Source: an uncultured Bacteroidales bacterium (GTDB taxonomy: Bacteria > Bacteroidota > Bacteroidia > Bacteroidales > F082). Taken from it: DNA of 64,000 nt. The notes beneath the pieces were generated by a model. It was not told the origin of the DNA. It ran no database searches and saw only the letters and a list, made by a program, of their open reading frames with translations. The position numbers were made by a program, and so were the translations under genes. Every line of letters begins with the position of its first letter. Position 1 is the stretch's first letter. Location of the stretch: positions 124,001 through 188,000 of the forward strand of contig CAMYXP010000004.1 of assembly GCA_947303085.1 (NCBI GenBank). Reading direction: 5' to 3'. Shown here in pieces: positions 21,015 to 30,555 of the stretch.

Positions 21015-22073
21015 ATGAAAAAGTTATTTACAACAATCGCAATTTTAATGCTCGCAATGGCGGTATCAGCGCAACAAATTTACATACATGAGACTGATGA
21101 AGGAACATGCCGCCAAAACTACCACTCATTGGTTACATCGGATGGGTGTATTATTGTCGATGAGGATTTGTTTGAGGGTGAGAATGGTAGCACGGATCTT
21201 GCGAAAGCACAAAACAACGGTCTTACCATCACTCCTGACACCCTGTGGTTCGAACCAACGCCAACGGGAGACATTCCAGAGTTCGTCATCACCAACGAAA
21301 CTGCCAACGACGTAATCATCGAAGACATTATTCCTGAAGATATGGGATTTGTTATTGAGGGCATCGACTTGTCTTACACCCTTCCGGCAGGACAATCGGT
21401 GACCGTGACGGTGGTTTTTATGCCAGCTCCAGGAAAAAACGATTACCTTGATTATGATATACTAATCTTGACTTCAATAGGTGAGTACCATGTTACCGCA
21501 ATGCTGAATAAAACCATGATTGATTATGGTTTGGTTATCGTTGGCTCACCTTATCAATATGTGGAGGATGAAAACGGTGCTGGAGGTTGTCTGCAAAACC
21601 GCTATTTCGGTTCGCAAATCCCCGTTGAAATCTATTCCGCCACCGAAGTGGGCACTAATTATCTTAACATTGTACCCGATTGGCCATTGCCACACACACT
21701 GAATCCTGCCGATTGGTTCACCTTCATGTTTTACGCCAAAAATCCTGTAAAAGATAGGGTGATAACATCAGTGATTGTCGATTCCAGTGACGGACAACGT
21801 GAGTTTGTGGTCACCATAAGCGATGAATTGCTATCTGTTACAGAAATTGGCAATAAATCAATCAGCCTTTATCCCAATCCTGCCAATGATTTTGTTAGAA
21901 TTGAAGGCGCGGAAGCAGCCGAAGTTCAAATCTTCAACACCCTCGGCCAGTCAGTGAAAACCTTCTACAACACCAACAATCTCAGCATAAGCGATTTCCC
22001 CGAAGGAGTCTATCTATTGTGTATCACCTCAACCGATGGAAATACCTTTACCAATCGTTTGGTAATCAGATAA
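21015..22073 (+). CDS. Secreted protein with T9SS type A C-terminal sorting domain
   Basis: Signal peptide; DTLWFEPTPTGDIPEFVITNETANDVII (Ig-like/ASH-like); SLYPNPANDFVRIEGAEAAEVQIFNTLGQSVKTF...PEGVYLLCI. Confidence 0.85.
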   Translation: MKKLFTTIAILMLAMAVSAQQIYIHETDEGTCRQNYHSLVTSDGCIIVDEDLFEGENGSTDLAKAQNNGLTITPDTLWFEPTPTGDIPEFVITNETANDVIIEDIIPEDMGFVIEGIDLSYTLPAGQSVTVTVVFMPAPGKNDYLDYDILILTSIGEYHVTAMLNKTMIDYGLVIVGSPYQYVEDENGAGGCLQNRYFGSQIPVEIYSATEVGTNYLNIVPDWPLPHTLNPADWFTFMFYAKNPVKDRVITSVIVDSSDGQREFVVTISDELLSVTEIGNKSISLYPNPANDFVRIEGAEAAEVQIFNTLGQSVKTFYNTNNLSISDFPEGVYLLCITSTDGNTFTNRLVIR

Positions 22074-22101
22074 ATTAACCATCATATTTCACCGCTGTTC
22101 T

Positions 22102-22129
22102 TTAGAGACGTGCCATGTCGCGTCTCTAC
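22102..22129. repeat. Family A palindromic repeat between convergent genes
   Basis: TTAGAGACGTGCCATGTCGCGTCTCTAC. Confidence 0.88.
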
Positions 22130-22155
22130 ATAGTGTTTTATAACCGATTGACGTT

Positions 22156-23301
22156 TTATTTCATTAGAAACCTCACTAATCTCAATACATCCTCAGTTCC
22201 TTTAACCTTCTGAATTCCATACACATAGCCGTTATAGATAACAAACTTATTCTTTTTTATTGAAAGGTCGTAATCAGTGCACTGAAATGAGTTTTTAGAG
22301 ATGGTTTTATTTTGCCCCACTGAATAAGCATGGAATGAGTTTTTATCCGCTTCGTCAATATATTCAAAGAATATGATGTTGTCGCCATTGCCTTTGATTG
22401 CTGATGTAAACCACGATACAGTTAACGGCTCTGTGATGTGATTCATGCCGTTTTCAAGCTGTTTGACAAACTGCTGCTGTTTCTCGGCCAGTTTCTCCGG
22501 GTTTGGATATTTTTGCCAAATATCGAATTCCTTCTTATACTTTTCGATAGCATCAGACTGCATTTTTTTCTGTTCCTCAACCGACAAAACTTTTGGTTGC
22601 CAATCAAGTTTCTTTTCAATCAGGCTGCTTTCAGTGATATTATAAAGTAACAGCTTTCCCGCATCCGGCAAAGCAATTGCCAAAACATTGTCTGAAATCT
22701 TAACCATGTCTACTCTGTGGTTTATTAAAGCCTTGGCATAAATCATATATTCGCCACCAATAGAAGTGGTTTCTTCAAAATCATCATATACGATATGATA
22801 ATCACCGGTGCCAATATCCAAAATAGCAACAAAATAATGCCATTGTGTTTCCCATGAAGTGCCTCCGAAAAGCGCAATCTTATCATTTGCAAGCGGAATC
22901 ATTTCGTGGCTTGAGAAATCAACAGTTATTTCATTGACAATCAGCCCGTTATCATTAAAGAAATAGATAATTCCCTGACTGTTTGTTCCAGTGAAATAGA
23001 GGTTGTTGATTTTTCCGAAAACGGGCTGCAGGTTGAAAGGCTTTTTCTTTCCGTTTTCGAAGTAAATCTTGATGTCTTTCAATAACTTGCCGTTTTTGTC
23101 GAACAGCGAATAACGGTTTTCATTGGTGTGGCTTATCATGGCTGTACCGTCGTCGAAAACAGTCAGTTTTTTTGCATTGTCACATATTTTGGTCCAATCT
23201 CCGCCAACAGCGTACGACTCATCTTTTACAAGGTTAATAGTCTGTGCATCAATGATATACGATGCAAACAGAATTGTAATTATTAGAAGCAGTTTTTTCA
23301 T
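22156..23301 (-). CDS. Secreted hypothetical protein (propeller-like)
   Basis: Signal peptide MKKLLLIITILFASYIIDAQ; long ORF; downstream of ECF sigma/anti-sigma genes. Confidence 0.7.
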   Translation of the reverse strand: MKKLLLIITILFASYIIDAQTINLVKDESYAVGGDWTKICDNAKKLTVFDDGTAMISHTNENRYSLFDKNGKLLKDIKIYFENGKKKPFNLQPVFGKINNLYFTGTNSQGIIYFFNDNGLIVNEITVDFSSHEMIPLANDKIALFGGTSWETQWHYFVAILDIGTGDYHIVYDDFEETTSIGGEYMIYAKALINHRVDMVKISDNVLAIALPDAGKLLLYNITESSLIEKKLDWQPKVLSVEEQKKMQSDAIEKYKKEFDIWQKYPNPEKLAEKQQQFVKQLENGMNHITEPLTVSWFTSAIKGNGDNIIFFEYIDEADKNSFHAYSVGQNKTISKNSFQCTDYDLSIKKNKFVIYNGYVYGIQKVKGTEDVLRLVRFLMK

Positions 23302-23312
23302 TGTGTTAAATT

Positions 23313-23729
23313 TTAAATGTTATTTTCAATATATGTAAACAGCTGTTCAGTCATGGGCTTGTTGGCATCATACTCCTCAATGGTGATGAAGTCGTAGATG
23401 TCGTAGTTTTCAGGTTCTTTTTTGAAACCTTTGATGATGAAAAACGCCAACAATATTGCGCAAGCCGTTGAAAGAGAAGAGATTAAGATTATTCTTAAGG
23501 TTCTCGTTTTCTTCGGTTGGTATGCAATCTTGAAATCCGGAATCTCAGCTTCATTTGGCACGAATGCTTCAATTGATTTCTTTACATTTTCGGCAAAAAC
23601 ACGCTGATTTTCAACTTGTTTGCTGCATTCTTGGCAGTTTTCAAGATGTTTTTCGACCTCGTTTCTCTTTTCCGGAGAAAGCTCGTTGTCGAGGTATTTC
23701 TGGATTGTTGTTTCATCAAAGTGTTTCAT
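23313..23729 (-). CDS. Anti-sigma factor with zf-HC2-like zinc finger and single TM
   Basis: HLENCQECSKQVENQ; TM IILISSLSTACAILLAFFII; overlaps the upstream sigma gene. Confidence 0.85.
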   Translation of the reverse strand: MKHFDETTIQKYLDNELSPEKRNEVEKHLENCQECSKQVENQRVFAENVKKSIEAFVPNEAEIPDFKIAYQPKKTRTLRIILISSLSTACAILLAFFIIKGFKKEPENYDIYDFITIEEYDANKPMTEQLFTYIENNI

Positions 23730-24189
23730 AATCCCTCCTTAATTTTTCCAAAATTCGTGATAAGGTTTTTCCGACAGAATTGAAACTCATGGTTGTAATT
23801 TCGGCGATTTCCTTGTAGGAATAGCCTTCGCTGTAAAGCACCACCAGCGATTGGTCTTTGCCGTCGAGTTTTGAAATCAGATTCGATAAACTCATTAAAT
23901 CTATCTGATTATCAATGTTTTGCGATGTGTTGTCTTGTCTGACAGCGGTCTCATCAGAGATGATTTTCTTGTTTTTGCGCAAGAAATCGACACCTTTGTT
24001 TATGGTGCATCTGATGAGCCAGTTTTTCGAGTCGTTTATGACTTTTTTGTTTTCACAATTGAAATAATAAGACATAAAGACGTCGTGGACCACGTCGCGG
24101 GCGGCGTCAGAATCGCGGAGCATTTTCGCTGCAATCCTGAACAATCGCTGGTAGTTACTTCGATATATCAATTCAAATTCTGAATTCAT
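23716..24189 (-). CDS. ECF-type RNA polymerase sigma-70 factor
   Basis: Region 2 (FRIAAKMLRDSDAARDVVHDVF) and region 4 (YSEGYSYKEIAEITTMSFNSVGKTLSRILEKLRR). Confidence 0.92.
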   Translation of the reverse strand: MNSEFELIYRSNYQRLFRIAAKMLRDSDAARDVVHDVFMSYYFNCENKKVINDSKNWLIRCTINKGVDFLRKNKKIISDETAVRQDNTSQNIDNQIDLMSLSNLISKLDGKDQSLVVLYSEGYSYKEIAEITTMSFNSVGKTLSRILEKLRRDYETL

Positions 24190-24250
24190 CTTTCAATCAA
24201 ATTCGAATATAAGACGTTTTAGAAAAGCTTTTTGTGACATGATTTGAGAA

Positions 24251-24451
24251 TTAATCTTCATCTTCAAGCATGAAAATCTCTTCCACGCTTTTTCCGAACA
24301 CCTGCGCCATCTTCAGCGCCAGCACTGTCGAAGGCACATATCGTGCTGATTCCACAGCGTTGATGGTCTGTCGGCTCACTCCGATGCGTTTGGCGAGCTC
24401 TTCCTGCGTGATGTCGAGTTCGGCACGCGCTATTTTCAAACGGTTTTTCAT
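24251..24451 (-). CDS. XRE-family helix-turn-helix regulator
   Basis: MKNRLKIARAELDITQEELAKRIGVSRQTINAVESARYVPSTVLALKMAQVFGKSVEEIF. Confidence 0.93.
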   Translation of the reverse strand: MKNRLKIARAELDITQEELAKRIGVSRQTINAVESARYVPSTVLALKMAQVFGKSVEEIFMLEDED

Positions 24452-24906
24452 AGGGCACCTCCTTTGTTGGCTTTGTACAATTCAACTCTGAATTTGATGA
24501 TGAAAAGAATCAAAAACAATGGGAAAATCGAATACATTGCATACAGATAAGACCAGCTATAAATTGTTAATGTGAAGACAACCAACAAGATAGCTGCACA
24601 ATAAGTTGCCCAAACAAGACATTGTTCCCGAATGCTTTTCACAAACTCATCCTCGATTTTTTCTTTTGAAAATCCGATAAAGATGAGTCCGGTGATAAGA
24701 ACTGGGATGATAAATGTGAGCAAACCGCAGTCTGCCATGCAGAAATACTTGCCTTCACTGAATAAATCCCCGTTTATCAATGCGGGCATTTTGAATTCCG
24801 GGCTGGTTTCCAAACAAACCCAGATGATTAATGCAATTAATGCAATTGTGGTAAGCGCCACTCCGACAGGTTTGAAGCTGTTCGGAAACAAATAGTTCTT
24901 TTTCAT
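24448..24906 (-). CDS. Hypothetical four-TM membrane protein paired with the XRE regulator
   Basis: Hydrophobic ORF whose stop overlaps the regulator start. Confidence 0.7.
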   Translation of the reverse strand: MKKNYLFPNSFKPVGVALTTIALIALIIWVCLETSPEFKMPALINGDLFSEGKYFCMADCGLLTFIIPVLITGLIFIGFSKEKIEDEFVKSIREQCLVWATYCAAILLVVFTLTIYSWSYLYAMYSIFPLFLILFIIKFRVELYKANKGGAL

Positions 24907-25070
24907 AGTTTTTATTTTTTAATGGTTTAACATTTAATTCAAAAGTTTAACGCTGCAAAAGTAAAGAATATTTTACATATAGACAAATTAATTTTACATT
25001 GATTTGAAAAAAGTTTGAAAAAGTCAGCAAAATAAGGCTAAAATTTTGTATTTTTGCGACCTCAAAAAAA

Positions 25071-26096
25071 TTGAAAATGAGCAACTTTAAGTCATTTTTG
25101 AAAAGAAAAAACGTCGATGTTTCGGCGAAGGCATATTTGCTGGACGCTCTTGGCGCTATGGCGCTCGGTTTGTTCGCATCATTATTAATAGGAACAATTT
25201 TCGACACCATCGGAAGCCGTTTGAATATCCCGATGTTTGTTGAGTTTGCGAAATACTGCAAAATTGCTGCAGGTCCGGCTATGGGAGTGGCTATCGCCTA
25301 CGCCCTTCATGCTCCTGCTTTGGTGATGTTCAGCGCAGTGGCTGTGGGAGTGGCAGGCAACACATTGGGCGGTCCCGTCGGAGTGTTAGTGGCAGTGGTC
25401 ATCAGTACCGAACTCGGCAAAATGGTGTCGAAAGAAACACAAGTCGATATCCTTGTAACTCCTTCTGTTACAATTATTTCAGGCATATTACTCGCAATGT
25501 TTGTCGGACCATACATCAGCAGTTTCATGACCGCATTCGGCGACTTCATCATGTATGCCACCAATCTGCATCCTTTCGCAATGGGAATCATCGTTTCAGT
25601 CAGCATCGGAATGGCGTTGACTTTGCCGATTTCGAGTGCCGCTATCTGTATCGCCATCGGACTTTCAGGAATTGCCGGAGGTGCAGCTACTGCCGGTTGT
25701 TGCGCACAGATGGTGGGTTTTGCAGTGATGAGCTTCCGTGAAAACCGTTGGGGCGGACTCATCTCGCAGGGAATCGGCACTTCGATGCTTCAAATGCCGA
25801 ATATTTTACGTCATCCTTTGATTTGGATACCACCAACATTGGCAGCAGCTATCACTGGACCTCTTGCAACATGCGTGTTCCATCTCGAGAACGTGCCGAT
25901 CGGCTCGGGCATGGGAACCTGCGGCCTCGTCGGACCTCTCGGCGTCATCTCAGCAATGCCTGACGGCGGCTCACAAATGTGGTGGGGTATCTTGCTCATT
26001 TGCTTCGTGCTTCCAGCTGTTTTAACGTGGTTATTTGGACTCATTTTCAGGAAATTACACTGGATAAAAGAAGGTGATTTGAAATTAGAGCAATAG
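25071..26096 (+). CDS. PTS EIIC-like/PfoR-type membrane transporter
   Basis: DALGAMALGLFASLLIGTIFDTIG...LPISSAAICIAIGLSGIAGGAATAGCCAQMVGFAVMS. Confidence 0.8.
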   Translation: MKMSNFKSFLKRKNVDVSAKAYLLDALGAMALGLFASLLIGTIFDTIGSRLNIPMFVEFAKYCKIAAGPAMGVAIAYALHAPALVMFSAVAVGVAGNTLGGPVGVLVAVVISTELGKMVSKETQVDILVTPSVTIISGILLAMFVGPYISSFMTAFGDFIMYATNLHPFAMGIIVSVSIGMALTLPISSAAICIAIGLSGIAGGAATAGCCAQMVGFAVMSFRENRWGGLISQGIGTSMLQMPNILRHPLIWIPPTLAAAITGPLATCVFHLENVPIGSGMGTCGLVGPLGVISAMPDGGSQMWWGILLICFVLPAVLTWLFGLIFRKLHWIKEGDLKLEQ

Positions 26097-26199
26097 CCTG
26101 ATAATCAATTATTTAGTATTTTTTTCTTGACAAAATTTTCGTTTTGTTGTATATTTGCAATCCTTTTTCGAAAATTGAAAAAATCTAATAATATTTGAA

Positions 26200-27264
26200 A
26201 TGAAACTATCACAGTTTAAGTTCAATTTGCCGCACGACCTCATCGCTATGTATCCGCCGAAAGAGCGCGAAGACGCAAGAATGATGGTGCTGCACCGCGA
26301 CACTCAAACCATTGAACACAAGACATTCCGCGACATTCTCGAGTATTGCAATGCTGGAGATTTGTTCGTTATCAACAATTCGCGTGTTTTCCCTGCCCGC
26401 ATTTATGGCCAGAAAGAAAAGACAGGTGCTGATATCAAAGTGACATTGCTACGCGAACTCGACCCGGAAAGCCGTTTGTGGGATGTCCTCGTTGACCCAG
26501 CCCGTAAAATCCGTATCGGTAACAAGTTGTATTTCGGCGAAAACGACGAACTCGTGGCTGAAGTCATTGATAACACCACGTCACGTGGTCGTACACTGCG
26601 TTTCTTGTTCGACGACAACCATGATGAGTTTAAAAAAGTGCTTATGGGTTTGGGTGAGACTCCAATCCCTGAAGATATTCTTAATTTAAGAGGAGAGAAG
26701 CACGCTCAGCCGGATGACGAGTTTAACTATCAGACAGTTTATGCAACACAGGAAGGCTCTGTCGCCGCTCCAACAGCAGGCATGCATTTCAGCAAGATTT
26801 TGATGAAACGCATGGAGCTTCAAGACGTTAACTTCGCTGAAGTGACACTCCACACAGGAATGGGCAACTTCCGCGATATCGAAGTCGAAGACTTGACCAA
26901 ACACAAGACCGACTCAGAAGAAATCAACATCTCGCAGGAGACTTGCGACATGATTAACGCGACAAAAGAGGCGAAACATAGAGTTTTCGCTGTCGGAACA
27001 ACCACTTTGAAGGTCATGGAGACAGTGGTTAGCATCACAGGCAAGCTGAAACCTATGAAAGGCTGGACCAACAAGTTCATCTTTCCGCCTTACGATTTCA
27101 ACACCGCTGACGCGCTCATCACCAACTTCCACCTCCCGAAATCACCTATGATGATGGAGGTCGCCGCCTTCGCGGGTTACGATTTCTTAATGAAAGCCTA
27201 TAAAGAAGCCGTCGCAGAGAAATACAATTTCTTCACCTATGGCGATGCTATGTTAATTCTTTAA
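26200..27264 (+). CDS. queA: tRNA preQ1(34) S-adenosylmethionine ribosyltransferase-isomerase
   Basis: [71 protein letters not shown]. Confidence 0.96.
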   Translation: MKLSQFKFNLPHDLIAMYPPKEREDARMMVLHRDTQTIEHKTFRDILEYCNAGDLFVINNSRVFPARIYGQKEKTGADIKVTLLRELDPESRLWDVLVDPARKIRIGNKLYFGENDELVAEVIDNTTSRGRTLRFLFDDNHDEFKKVLMGLGETPIPEDILNLRGEKHAQPDDEFNYQTVYATQEGSVAAPTAGMHFSKILMKRMELQDVNFAEVTLHTGMGNFRDIEVEDLTKHKTDSEEINISQETCDMINATKEAKHRVFAVGTTTLKVMETVVSITGKLKPMKGWTNKFIFPPYDFNTADALITNFHLPKSPMMMEVAAFAGYDFLMKAYKEAVAEKYNFFTYGDAMLIL

Positions 27265-27275
27265 TACTCAAAGAA

Positions 27276-28799
27276 ATGAATCAAGAAGAATTCTTTAAAA
27301 AAATAACTTCACACGCTAAAGAATACGGATTTATTTTTCCGTCCAGTGATATTTACGACGGACTGGCTGCCGTTTACGATTACGGCCAGAATGGTGTCGA
27401 ACTGAAGAAAAACATCAGAGAATACTGGTGGAAAGCCATGGTGCAGATGCACGAGAACATCGTCGGATTGGACGCTGCAATCTTCATGCACCCGACAGTG
27501 TGGAAGGCATCAGGTCACGTCGACGCTTTCAACGACCCGATGATCGACAACAAAGACAGCAAGAAACGTTATCGCGCCGACGTTTTGGTTGAAGATTACA
27601 TGGCCAAAATCGAGGAAAAAATCAACAAGGAAGTTGAAAAAGCCCAAAAACGTTTTGGTGACGCTTTCAACAAAGAGCAGTTTGTAACAACAAACGCCCG
27701 CGTCCTTGAATGGAAGAAGGAAATCGAGACCATCAGCCACCGTCTTTACGGCGCGATGGAGAAAAACGACCTCGCCGACATCAAGAAACTCATCGAAGAC
27801 CTCGGAATCGTTTGCCCAATCAGTGGAACACGCAACTGGACAGATGTTCGTCAGTTTAATCTGATGTTCGCGACACAGATCGGCTCGCTGGCAGAAGGCG
27901 CAAACACTATTTATCTGCGTCCTGAGACAGCACAAGGTATCTTTGTGAACTATCTTAATGTGCAGAAGACCGGCCGTATGAAGATTCCGTTCGGTATCGC
28001 CCAGACCGGAAAAGCTTTCCGTAACGAAATCGTTGCCCGTCAGTTTATCTTCCGTATGCGTGAGTTCGAACAGATGGAGATGCAGTTCTTTGTACGTCCT
28101 GGCACTGAGATGGAATGGTTCAAGAAATGGAAGGAAGAACGTCTGAATTGGCACCTCTCACTGGGTATCCCAGCAGAAAACTATCGTTTCCACGACCACG
28201 AGAAACTCGCTCACTACGCCAACGCCGCAACCGATATCGAGTTCAACTTCCCGTTCGGTTTCAAGGAGTTGGAAGGCGTTCACAGCCGCACCGACTACGA
28301 CCTCAGCCGTCACGCTGAATTCTCAGGTAAGAAGTTGCAATACTTCGATCCTGAAACTAACGAAAGCTACACTCCATACGTCATCGAGACATCAATCGGT
28401 TTGGACCGTATGTTCCTTGCTATGTTCAGCTACGCTTACACAGAAGAGAAACTCGAAGACGGCAGCGAACGTGTCGTGATGAAGTTGCCTCCGATTCTCG
28501 CACCTTACAAAGTCGCTATTTTGCCATTGGTTAAGAAAGATGGACTTCCGGAAAAGGCTCGCGAAATCATGGACAGCCTGCAGTACGACTTCATGTGCCA
28601 GTACGAGGAGAAAGACTCAATCGGAAAACGTTACAGAAGACAGGATGCTATCGGCACTCCTCTCTGCGTAACTGTTGATAATCAAACACTTGAAGATAAC
28701 ACAGTGACAGTTCGTGACCGCGACACCATGGAGCAGATCCGTGTGAACGTCAATGAGTTGCACGAAATCATCAGAAAGAAAATTTCTCCAAAGAAATAA
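27276..28799 (+). CDS. Glycine--tRNA ligase (single-chain type)
   Basis: IFPSSDIYDGLAAVYDYGQNGVELKKNIREYWW; LRPETAQGIFVNYLNVQ; FIFRMREFEQMEMQFFV. Confidence 0.96.
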   Translation: MNQEEFFKKITSHAKEYGFIFPSSDIYDGLAAVYDYGQNGVELKKNIREYWWKAMVQMHENIVGLDAAIFMHPTVWKASGHVDAFNDPMIDNKDSKKRYRADVLVEDYMAKIEEKINKEVEKAQKRFGDAFNKEQFVTTNARVLEWKKEIETISHRLYGAMEKNDLADIKKLIEDLGIVCPISGTRNWTDVRQFNLMFATQIGSLAEGANTIYLRPETAQGIFVNYLNVQKTGRMKIPFGIAQTGKAFRNEIVARQFIFRMREFEQMEMQFFVRPGTEMEWFKKWKEERLNWHLSLGIPAENYRFHDHEKLAHYANAATDIEFNFPFGFKELEGVHSRTDYDLSRHAEFSGKKLQYFDPETNESYTPYVIETSIGLDRMFLAMFSYAYTEEKLEDGSERVVMKLPPILAPYKVAILPLVKKDGLPEKAREIMDSLQYDFMCQYEEKDSIGKRYRRQDAIGTPLCVTVDNQTLEDNTVTVRDRDTMEQIRVNVNELHEIIRKKISPKK

Positions 28800-28801
28800 A
28801 A

Positions 28802-29944
28802 ATGGACATTAGCGCTTTTCTCAATCCCGTCAAGGAAGAGGTTGTCGAAAACTGCCATCTGACGCATAAAAAACAGCTTGGCAACACGATTACAATCTTC
28901 AAAAATGAAGAAGATTTTCCGAATTTGGAAGGTTTTCAGATTGCAATTATCGGAGTTGAAGAAGAGCGTTATGCTGTTGATAATGAAGGATGTAAGGCTG
29001 GTCCAGATGCTATCCGCCATGCCTTATATCCTTTGTTTAACCACTGGCCGGACCTGAACATCGTCGACCTTGGCAATGTGAAGGCAGGCTTGCGTGTTGA
29101 GGACACCTATTATGCGCTGAGCGAGGTGTTTCTTACGCTTTTGAAATACCACATAGTGCCGATTATTCTTGGTGGAAGTCAGGATTTGACATATCCGATT
29201 TATCAGGTTTACGAAAATACTGGTAAGTTGGTGAATATCACTGCAATAGACCCTCGTTTCGACCTTGGTGAGGATGGCGAAAGCATTAATTCAGAGTCAT
29301 ATCTGAGTCATATTATTTTGCATCAGCCTAACTATCTGTTCAACTACACCAACATCGGTTATCAGACTTATTACATTGATAATGAGAATATTAACCTGAT
29401 GAAGCAACTGTTTTTCGACATCTATCGTTTAGGTACGATAAAGAACCATGCTGAATTGTCAGAGCCGTTGCTTCGTAGTGCTGATATCATAACTATTGAT
29501 GCCGCAGCTTTCTGTGCTGCCGATATGCCAGGTGTGAAACGCAGTTCGCCTAATGGATTCAGCAGTGAGGATGGCTGCAAGATGACACGTTACGCCGGAT
29601 TGAACCCGAAACTGACATCGATAGGGTTCTTCAACTATAATCCTATTTTTGATGTCAACTATCAGAGTGCCAATAACTTAGCGGAGATGATTTGGTACTT
29701 CTTGGAAGGTTTTTCATTAAGACAAAACGACTTCCCTACCGATGATAACCGCGATGAGTTCACGAAATACATAGTAAAACTTGAAGATTACGACGAACTT
29801 ATCTTCCTTTGCCACAAAACCACTGGGAAATGGTGGATGGAAATCTCTGAGCATTTCATTCCATGCTCAAAATCAGACTATGACATGGCAATGCGCAATG
29901 AGTTACCGGACAGATGGTGGCAGTTTTATCAAAAACTAATGTAA
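28802..29944 (+). CDS. Arginase/formimidoylglutamase-family protein
   Basis: VPIILGGSQDLTYPIYQ, ITAIDPRFDLG, ADIITIDAAAFCAADMPGV. Confidence 0.85.
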   Translation: MDISAFLNPVKEEVVENCHLTHKKQLGNTITIFKNEEDFPNLEGFQIAIIGVEEERYAVDNEGCKAGPDAIRHALYPLFNHWPDLNIVDLGNVKAGLRVEDTYYALSEVFLTLLKYHIVPIILGGSQDLTYPIYQVYENTGKLVNITAIDPRFDLGEDGESINSESYLSHIILHQPNYLFNYTNIGYQTYYIDNENINLMKQLFFDIYRLGTIKNHAELSEPLLRSADIITIDAAAFCAADMPGVKRSSPNGFSSEDGCKMTRYAGLNPKLTSIGFFNYNPIFDVNYQSANNLAEMIWYFLEGFSLRQNDFPTDDNRDEFTKYIVKLEDYDELIFLCHKTTGKWWMEISEHFIPCSKSDYDMAMRNELPDRWWQFYQKLM

Positions 29945-30532
29945 TCTCTTTTCCGGATTTTGTTGTAAAAACGCTTCCCAGCTATTAAAACTTTTCTTTC
30001 CTTTTGGAATTTTCGGAAGTTTCGATTCGCCAGTGCCTCCAACGATGTTGAGTTGGTTTTGGAAGCTGTGACAGACTGCAGCTGCCATGGCGTCGGTGGC
30101 ATCGAGATAATCGGGATGCTCGGTGAAGTTGCAGATTTTCTGTACCATTGCAGCGACTTGCTCCTTCGAAGCAGCACCGTTTCCTGTTATCGACTGCTTG
30201 ATTTTTCTTGGAGAATATTCAAAAATCGGGATGTCGCGATAAAGTGCCGCAGCCATAGCAACCCCTTGGGCGCGACCGAGTTTCAGCATCGATTGCACAT
30301 TTTTTCCGAAGAATGGTGCCTCGATAGCAAGTTCATCGGGATGATATTCGTCGATGATTTCGAGCACACGTTCAAAGATTTTACGAAGCTTAAGTGCTTG
30401 ATTTTCAAGTTTACTCAGCTTCAACACACCCATTCGAAGCATACTCAGTTCCTTGCCTCTCTGGAGAATGAGGCCGTAACCCATCACCATTGTTCCAGGG
30501 TCGATACCTAATATTATTCGGTCAGTTTTCAA
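29936..30532 (-). CDS. ruvC: Crossover junction endodeoxyribonuclease RuvC
   Basis: RIILGIDPGTMVMGYGLI, LAIEAPFFGKNVQSMLKLGRAQGVAMAA, TGNGAASKEQVAAMV, DATDAMAAAVCH. Confidence 0.97.
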   Translation of the reverse strand: MKTDRIILGIDPGTMVMGYGLILQRGKELSMLRMGVLKLSKLENQALKLRKIFERVLEIIDEYHPDELAIEAPFFGKNVQSMLKLGRAQGVAMAAALYRDIPIFEYSPRKIKQSITGNGAASKEQVAAMVQKICNFTEHPDYLDATDAMAAAVCHSFQNQLNIVGGTGESKLPKIPKGKKSFNSWEAFLQQNPEKRLH

Positions 30533-30555
30533 AATTTATTATCTTTGCAGTCGAA

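Noticed and set aside
24251-24906. XRE regulator plus small membrane protein as a toxin-antitoxin pair
   Set aside because: The short XRE + multi-TM pair is a common non-toxin arrangement, and nothing toxin-like is evident.
27510-28154. 214-aa - strand ORF antisense to the glycyl-tRNA synthetase gene
   Set aside because: Shadow ORF of a conserved synthetase.
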